Assembly: GCA_021781255.1 (NCBI GenBank)
Contig: JAJXXG010000475.1
Location: 1 to 6,011 of the forward strand
Source of the DNA: Acidobacteriota bacterium
GTDB lineage: Bacteria > Acidobacteriota > Terriglobia > Terriglobales > Acidobacteriaceae
Direction: 5' to 3'
DNA: 6,011 nt
The notes below the pieces were generated by a model. The model saw only the letters and a list, made by a program, of their open reading frames with translations, ran no database searches and was not told the DNA's origin. The first letter of the stretch is position 1. The number at the start of each line of letters is the position of its first letter. This document shows, one piece after another, positions 1 through 6,011 of this stretch. The translations under genes and the position numbers were made by a program.

Positions 1-585
1 GTCCACCTCCGCCTGCGAGTCCTCCTCGTAGCAGAGGTCCAGCAGCGGCGTGCCGCCAACGATTCCCACCGACGTGGCCGCCACCAGTTGCTTCATCGGC
101 GACCGCTTCAGGGTTCCCGCCGCCACCAGCGCATTCAGCGCCAGCCCCAGCGCCACCGCCGCTCCCGTGATGGCCGCGGTGCGGGTTCCGCCGTCCGCCT
201 GAATCACGTCGCAGTCCAGAATCACCGTGCGCTCGCCCAGAGCCTGCATATCCACCACCGAGCGCAAACTGCGGCCAATCAGCCGCTGAATCTCGTGCGT
301 GCGCCCCCCGATTTTTCCCCGCTCGCTCTCGCGCGGCGTGCGCGTCACCGTGGAGCGCGGCAGCATGGAGTACTCCGCCGTAACCCACCCGCGGCCGGAG
401 TTGCGCAGCCACCCCGGCACGCCCTGTTCAATGGTGGCGTTGGTCAACACACACGTATTGCCGAGCCGGACCAGTACCGACCCCTCGGCCGTCTGCACAA
501 ACCCGGGCGTAAGCGACAACGGCCGCAACTGGTCAGCGGCCCGCCCCCCGGAACGAAAAACACTGAACGAAGCAGGAACTTGCAT
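1..585 (-). CDS. rph: Ribonuclease PH, N-terminal part (cut by left window edge)
   Basis: Phosphorolytic 3'-to-5' exoribonuclease that trims tRNA 3' ends using phosphate and releases nucleoside diphosphates; the family acts as a cytoplasmic hexameric ring. Reading the minus strand from ATG at 585 gives 195 uninterrupted codons that run off the edge; the family is usually about 240 residues, so some 45-55 are missing. Visible family motifs: GRAADQLRP (14-22), [11 protein letters not shown] (69-79), [16 protein letters not shown] (93-108), [19 protein letters not shown] (124-142), and EEDSQAEVD at the edge with the conserved Asp pair six residues apart (189, 195). Arg95 and Arg135 correspond to the conserved substrate/phosphate-binding arginines of the family. 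The N-terminus is about nine residues longer than typical, but no closer in-frame start exists. No Shine-Dalgarno is seen; a TACAAT box lies just upstream. The gene is divergent from the sigma-54 regulator. Family assignment is very secure. Confidence 0.96.
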   Translation of the reverse strand, partial: MQVPASFSVFRSGGRAADQLRPLSLTPGFVQTAEGSVLVRLGNTCVLTNATIEQGVPGWLRNSGRGWVTAEYSMLPRSTVTRTPRESERGKIGGRTHEIQRLIGRSLRSVVDMQALGERTVILDCDVIQADGGTRTAAITGAAVALGLALNALVAAGTLKRSPMKQLVAATSVGIVGGTPLLDLCYEEDSQAEVD

Positions 586-591
586 AGGGCG

Positions 592-597
592 ATTGTA
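592..597 (-). promoter_or_regulatory. Candidate -10 box for rph, possibly a leaderless transcript
   Basis: On the minus strand TACAAT (five of six matches to the sigma-70 -10 consensus) ends six bases before the rph ATG at 585. A start site about 6-7 bases downstream would fall on or next to the ATG, as in leaderless mRNAs, and no ribosome binding site is visible in those bases. I see no convincing -35 hexamer at the usual 16-18 base spacing, so this is a tentative call from one hexamer and its position. Confidence 0.3.
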
Positions 598-598
598 T

Positions 599-684
599 GG
601 GAATCCCCCGGAACTCGCCGCCCGGCTGCCGCTCCAGTTCAAAACGGGAATGGCCCAGATCGGGAATCGACCCGGGATTCCCCC
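599..684. repeat. Cluster of four GGGAAT-type boxes
   Basis: Four related 11-12-base boxes of the form GGG-A-(A/T)-T-N-CCC lie within 86 bases: GGGAATCCCCC at 599-609, GGGAATGGCCC at 646-656, GGGAATCGACCC at 662-673 and GGGATTCCCCC at 674-684. The last two abut and form the 662-682 hairpin. Each is itself a partial palindrome (GGG...CCC). They sit directly upstream of rph. They could be binding sites for a dimeric regulator, or a by-product of base composition. Confidence 0.35.
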
Positions 685-1097
685 GCAACAGCCTGAGAAC
701 AAGCCTCTTGCAGACTATTTACTTCTCTCACCTTTCCCGTTTCGGGACTGCGCCCTTCTTGTCGACGCCCCTCATCCCCGCCCGGCTTTCTGCTTAAGTG
801 CATGAAATAGCGCGAGTTCTCGCCGCAGTGCAAGTTTGGCACGCCACGTGTATCAGAAGACGACAGCAAGCCCGATACGGGACCCGGATACGAGACAAGG
901 ACAAGGGTGGCGAAGATGACCGAAACAGGACCAAGCAACCCAGCGCAACGAAAGTCGACAGCGGCGCTCTCAATGCCGGCAGGCGGAATCGCCGCGGCGC
1001 GAAGCTCCTCCCGGGACGCTCAGCGGGGGCACCCCTGAGGCGCGTGCCGGAATGCACACGGCTCGTTGCAGACCATTGAATTGATTTCACCATGCAT

Positions 1098-1101
1098 GAG
1101 G
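1098..1101 (+). promoter_or_regulatory. Ribosome binding site that decides the regulator start
   Basis: GAGG lies eight bases before ATG 1110. The longer alternative ATG at 1092 has only AT-rich sequence before it and no Shine-Dalgarno, so 1110 is preferred. Confidence 0.5.
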
Positions 1102-1109
1102 CGAATACA

Positions 1110-2570
<1,461 letters not shown>

Positions 2571-2667
2571 CGAACGCCGCGGTAAAGCACTGCTCGCGTC
2601 AGCCGATCTATAGAGAAGAGCTGCGTGCGCACGGGAACAACATCCGGCATGGTGGAGGCCGGTTTGC

Positions 2668-2676
2668 AAGGAAGGG
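2668..2676 (+). promoter_or_regulatory. Strong ribosome binding site deciding the start at 2684
   Basis: AAGGAAGGG ends seven bases before ATG 2684. An in-frame TTG at 2678 would sit one base from this site, too close for initiation, so the ATG is the real start. Confidence 0.8.
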
Positions 2677-2683
2677 ATTGGAT

Positions 2684-3172
2684 ATGAGCATTCTGATGGT
2701 CACCGGGATGGAGGAAGCGAAAACCTGCGCCGCGGCTCTGGCCGCGCAACTGGAGATGGAAGTGGAGGTGGCGGAAAACCGCCGTGCGGCGGTAGCCCTG
2801 CTGCGCAAGCGCGAGTTTGCCGTGATGGTGGTGGACGAGACCATGACGCGGTGCGATCCAGCCGCAGCAGATGCCGTGTGGGAGCAGGCCGGGCTGGCGA
2901 TTCCGTTGCAGATTAACTTTGCGCTGTGCAGTGCCGAGCGGATGGCACGCGAGATTCGTGCGGCGCTGCAGCGGCGGCGGCGCGAGCAGGCACTGGCGCA
3001 TCGCGCGGCGGCGGCGGCACTGGAGTCCGGGCTGATGTCCACGGTCTCCGGCCTGCTGTTGCACGCACAGCTCGCGCTCAAAGGCGAGGTTCCGGCTGCG
3101 GTGGCTGCCCGGCTGCGCGTGGTGGCGGAGCTGGCCGGCGACCTGCGGCAACAGTTGAGCGCCTGTAGTTGA
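2684..3172 (+). CDS. Small receiver-like protein with DHp-like C-terminal helices, function unknown
   Basis: A 162-residue cytoplasmic protein with no signal peptide or membrane segment. The N-terminal ~95 residues follow receiver-domain rhythm: strand SILMVTG (2-8), helix, strand EVEVAEN, helix, then FAVMVVDETM, with Asp51 where the phosphoacceptor of a response regulator would lie. The acidic pair after strand 1 is absent (MVTG), and no clear conserved Thr or Lys-Pro is seen near the end, so phosphorylation is doubtful. An Arg-rich, Ala-rich helix (about 93-113, with RRRR) links to two predicted helices (about 110-160, containing STVSGLLLHAQLAL and later RLRVVAELAGDLRQQL). These resemble the two-helix dimerisation domain of histidine kinases, but the H-x-x-N motif is missing and there is no ATPase domain. 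It lies 113 bases after the sigma-54 activator on the same strand and before a strong terminator, so the two may be co-transcribed. Frame, start and reality as a gene are well supported; the fold is inferred by eye. Confidence 0.75.
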   Translation: MSILMVTGMEEAKTCAAALAAQLEMEVEVAENRRAAVALLRKREFAVMVVDETMTRCDPAAADAVWEQAGLAIPLQINFALCSAERMAREIRAALQRRRREQALAHRAAAAALESGLMSTVSGLLLHAQLALKGEVPAAVAARLRVVAELAGDLRQQLSACS

Positions 3173-3233
3173 GATTTTCCGGCACTTTGCGGAGAGGAAG
3201 GTTGCATCAGGTTTCCATGCGTTGCACGCGCAT

Positions 3234-3265
3234 CGCCGGGGCGAACTTGCCCCGGCGTCTTTTTT
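3234..3265 (+). terminator. Strong intrinsic terminator after the regulator pair
   Basis: A perfect 9-bp stem CGCCGGGGC / GCCCCGGCG (3234-3242 with 3249-3257) with a six-base loop is followed by TCTTTTTT (3258-3265). It lies 61 bases after the stop of the receiver-like gene and ends 45 bases before purU. It separates the regulator pair from purU, unless it acts as an attenuator for read-through into purU. Confidence 0.92.
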
Positions 3266-3310
3266 GCCACGAGGCCAGAGGCCATCCCCATCGCTTAATC
3301 TGAAAGAAGG

Positions 3311-4177
3311 ATGAAAGACTCGGCTGTTCTGCTTATTGATTGTCCGGATCGCAAAGGGCTCGTGGCCCGCGTCTCGGGGTTGCTGTTTGAGCGCGGCGCC
3401 AACATTCTGCACGCCGATCAGCACCAGGACCATGACCTGGGGCTCTTTTTCATGCGCGTGGAGTTTGCGCTGAACGGGACGGATGGCGCCCCTGCCTTTG
3501 ACCTGAAGGGCTTCACCGATGCGTTTGCACCGCTGGCCGCGGAGCTGAACATGCGCTGGCAGTTGAGCGTCGCTGCACGACGCCCGCGCGCGGCGCTGTT
3601 CTGCTCGCAGTATCTGCACTGCATGGCAGACCTGCTGTACCGCTGGCGGGCCGGAGAGATGGACTGCGAGATTCCGCTGATTGTCTCCAACCATCGCGCG
3701 GTGGAGACATTGGCCGCGTTCTACTGCATTCCGTTCGAGCATATTCCCGTAACGGCGGCAACGCGCGGCGAGGCGGAGGCACGCCAGCTGGAGCTGCTGG
3801 CCAGGCACGAGATTGATCTGGTGGTACTGGCGCGCTACATGCAGATTCTTTCTCCGGGATTTGTGGAGCGGTATCCGGCGCGCATCATCAACGTGCACCA
3901 CTCGTTTCTGCCGGCGTTCACGGGAGCGCGGCCGTATCACGCAGCCCACGCCCGTGGTGTAAAGCTGATTGGCGCCACAAGCCACTACGTGACCGAGGTG
4001 CTGGATGACGGGCCCATTATCGAACAGGATGTGGCGCGCATCTCGCACCGCGACCAGGTGGAAGACCTGATTGCGCGCGGCCGGGACCTGGAGCGGCTGG
4101 TGCTCTCGCGCGCGGTGCGCTGGCACCTTGACCGGCGCATCCTGTGCTACGGAAACAAGACGGTGGTCTTCGACTAG
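3311..4177 (+). CDS. purU: Formyltetrahydrofolate deformylase PurU
   Basis: Hydrolyses 10-formyltetrahydrofolate to tetrahydrofolate and formate, balancing the one-carbon pool and, in the classic pathway, feeding formate to PurT for purine synthesis. The 288-residue length fits the family. An N-terminal ACT domain (about 1-85; LIDCPDRKGLVARVSGLLFE) is joined to a formyltransferase-fold domain (about 90-288). Signature stretches are IPLIVSNHRA, RYMQILSPGF, NVHHSFLPAF and GATSHYVTEVLDDGPIIEQD. The catalytic triad of the fold is present: Asn194, His196 and Asp232. ATG 3311 is fixed by an in-frame TAA 15 bases upstream and by the ACT domain beginning immediately; the purine-rich AAAGAAGG abuts the ATG, closer than an ideal ribosome binding site. 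A strong terminator ends only 45 bases upstream, so its promoter must lie in or before that short gap, or expression depends on read-through. It is convergent with clpC. Confidence 0.96.
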   Translation: MKDSAVLLIDCPDRKGLVARVSGLLFERGANILHADQHQDHDLGLFFMRVEFALNGTDGAPAFDLKGFTDAFAPLAAELNMRWQLSVAARRPRAALFCSQYLHCMADLLYRWRAGEMDCEIPLIVSNHRAVETLAAFYCIPFEHIPVTAATRGEAEARQLELLARHEIDLVVLARYMQILSPGFVERYPARIINVHHSFLPAFTGARPYHAAHARGVKLIGATSHYVTEVLDDGPIIEQDVARISHRDQVEDLIARGRDLERLVLSRAVRWHLDRRILCYGNKTVVFD

Positions 4178-4261
4178 GACCGCGTCGCGGCCTCGCCGCA
4201 ATCGCGCCGCGTTCCGCGCTGGCTCGTGTTTCTGTTGGGCAGGATACATGCGAAATTTCTC

Positions 4262-4298
4262 CTGAAAAAGAACAGCCCCCGGCGATGCCGAGGGCTGT
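4262..4298 (-). terminator. Intrinsic terminator of clpC, in the convergent gap
   Basis: The hairpin pairs ACAGCCC (4272-4278) with GGGCTGT (4292-4298), has one C/A mismatch, and continues as CGGC/GCCG around a three-base loop. On the minus strand it is followed by TCTTTTTC (complement of the A-rich 4263-4270), 25 bases after the clpC TAA. On the plus strand only a weak T-rich stretch follows (GATTCTATT), so it may also stop purU transcripts, less efficiently. Confidence 0.85.
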
Positions 4299-4323
4299 GA
4301 TTCTATTGCGGACTGGTGCAGAT

Positions 4324-6011
<1,688 letters not shown>

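Larger units (their letters stand above)
586..1109. other. Divergent intergenic region without a recognisable gene
   Basis: About half a kilobase between the divergent rph and regulator genes. I find no gene with family-like protein sequence on either strand, no tRNA and no insertion sequence. It holds short dyads: GGGAATC/GATTCCC with a 7-base loop (662-682), TCCCG-TTT-CGGGA (735-747) and GCGAG-TT-CTCGC (812-823). It also holds an imperfect tandem repeat of about 12 bases (871-882 and 883-895) with two GATAC copies around CGGGACCCG. None of the dyads is followed by a T-run, so they are not terminators; operator sites or chance in GC-rich DNA are the alternatives. It is the natural place for the rph and regulator promoters, but I cannot point to a confident sigma-70 or sigma-54 promoter for the regulator. 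Confidence 0.5.

Noticed and set aside
661..683. tRNA T-arm-like sequence (GGGTCGATTCCCG on the minus strand)
   Set aside because: The loop is one base short and no matching acceptor stem, anticodon arm or CCA end is found, so it is not a tRNA and not a convincing integration scar.
533..688. 52-codon minus-strand frame (TTG 688 to TGA 533) overlapping the rph start, with GC-rich third positions
   Set aside because: No ribosome binding site, a non-ATG start, overlap with rph in another frame, and no recognisable family. It could be a degraded gene tail, but the evidence is too thin to list.
88..805. Plus-strand open frames over rph and the adjacent intergenic DNA
   Set aside because: They overlap the minus-strand RNase PH motifs, and their Arg/Pro-rich translations look like shadows.
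836..851. TTGGCAC resembling a sigma-54 -24 element
   Set aside because: The GC dinucleotide required ten bases after the GG is absent (GT instead), so there is no -12 element.
798..1079. 93-codon plus-strand frame in the intergenic region
   Set aside because: No ribosome binding site, Arg-rich composition without hydrophobic periodicity, and no family resemblance.
3173..3310. Riboswitch (folate or ZTP type) upstream of purU
   Set aside because: I looked for the conserved core sequences of these classes and did not see them; only a terminator and weak pairings are present.
4187..4199. GCGGC-CTC-GCCGC hairpin just after purU as a terminator
   Set aside because: Only five base pairs and no T-run after it on either strand.

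Overview
This is a GC-rich window (roughly 60% by eye) with four recognisable bacterial genes and one poorly characterised gene. There is no sign of a mobile element, phage, CRISPR array or rRNA/tRNA gene. Gene content and protein style suggest a soil-type GC-rich bacterium. Acidobacteriota (Terriglobia-like) is my best guess, from the feel of the ClpC, the NtrC-type regulator and the small receiver-like protein. That placement is an inference and was not tested by a search.

Layout. 1-585, minus strand: N-terminal 195 codons of RNase PH (rph), cut by the left edge. 586-1109: a gene-poor divergent intergenic region of about 0.5 kb with several short dyads and four related GGGAAT-type boxes. 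1110-2570, plus: an NtrC-family sigma-54 activator (receiver, AAA+, Fis-type HTH) whose receiver has lost the phosphoacceptor Asp. 2684-3172, plus: a 162-residue protein that looks like a second degenerate receiver followed by helices resembling a histidine-kinase dimerisation domain. 3234-3265: a strong intrinsic terminator that closes this pair. 3311-4177, plus: purU, formyltetrahydrofolate deformylase (ACT plus formyltransferase domain). 4262-4298: a terminator serving the minus strand. 4324-6011, minus: the C-terminal ~561 residues of ClpC, the Hsp100 unfoldase of the Clp protease, cut by the right edge.

How the genes fit together. rph (tRNA 3'-end trimming), purU (formate and THF supply for purines and one-carbon balance) and clpC (protein quality control) are housekeeping genes on separate transcripts. 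The accessory-looking part is the middle pair: a sigma-54 activator with an intact ATPase and GAFTGA loop but a non-phosphorylatable receiver, followed by a small receiver-like/DHp-like protein with its own strong ribosome binding site. No sensor kinase is visible in the window. The pair is the best candidate here for unusual biology: sigma-54 activation that does not depend on ordinary Asp phosphorylation. That idea rests on residues I can read, but the functional link between the two proteins is inference.
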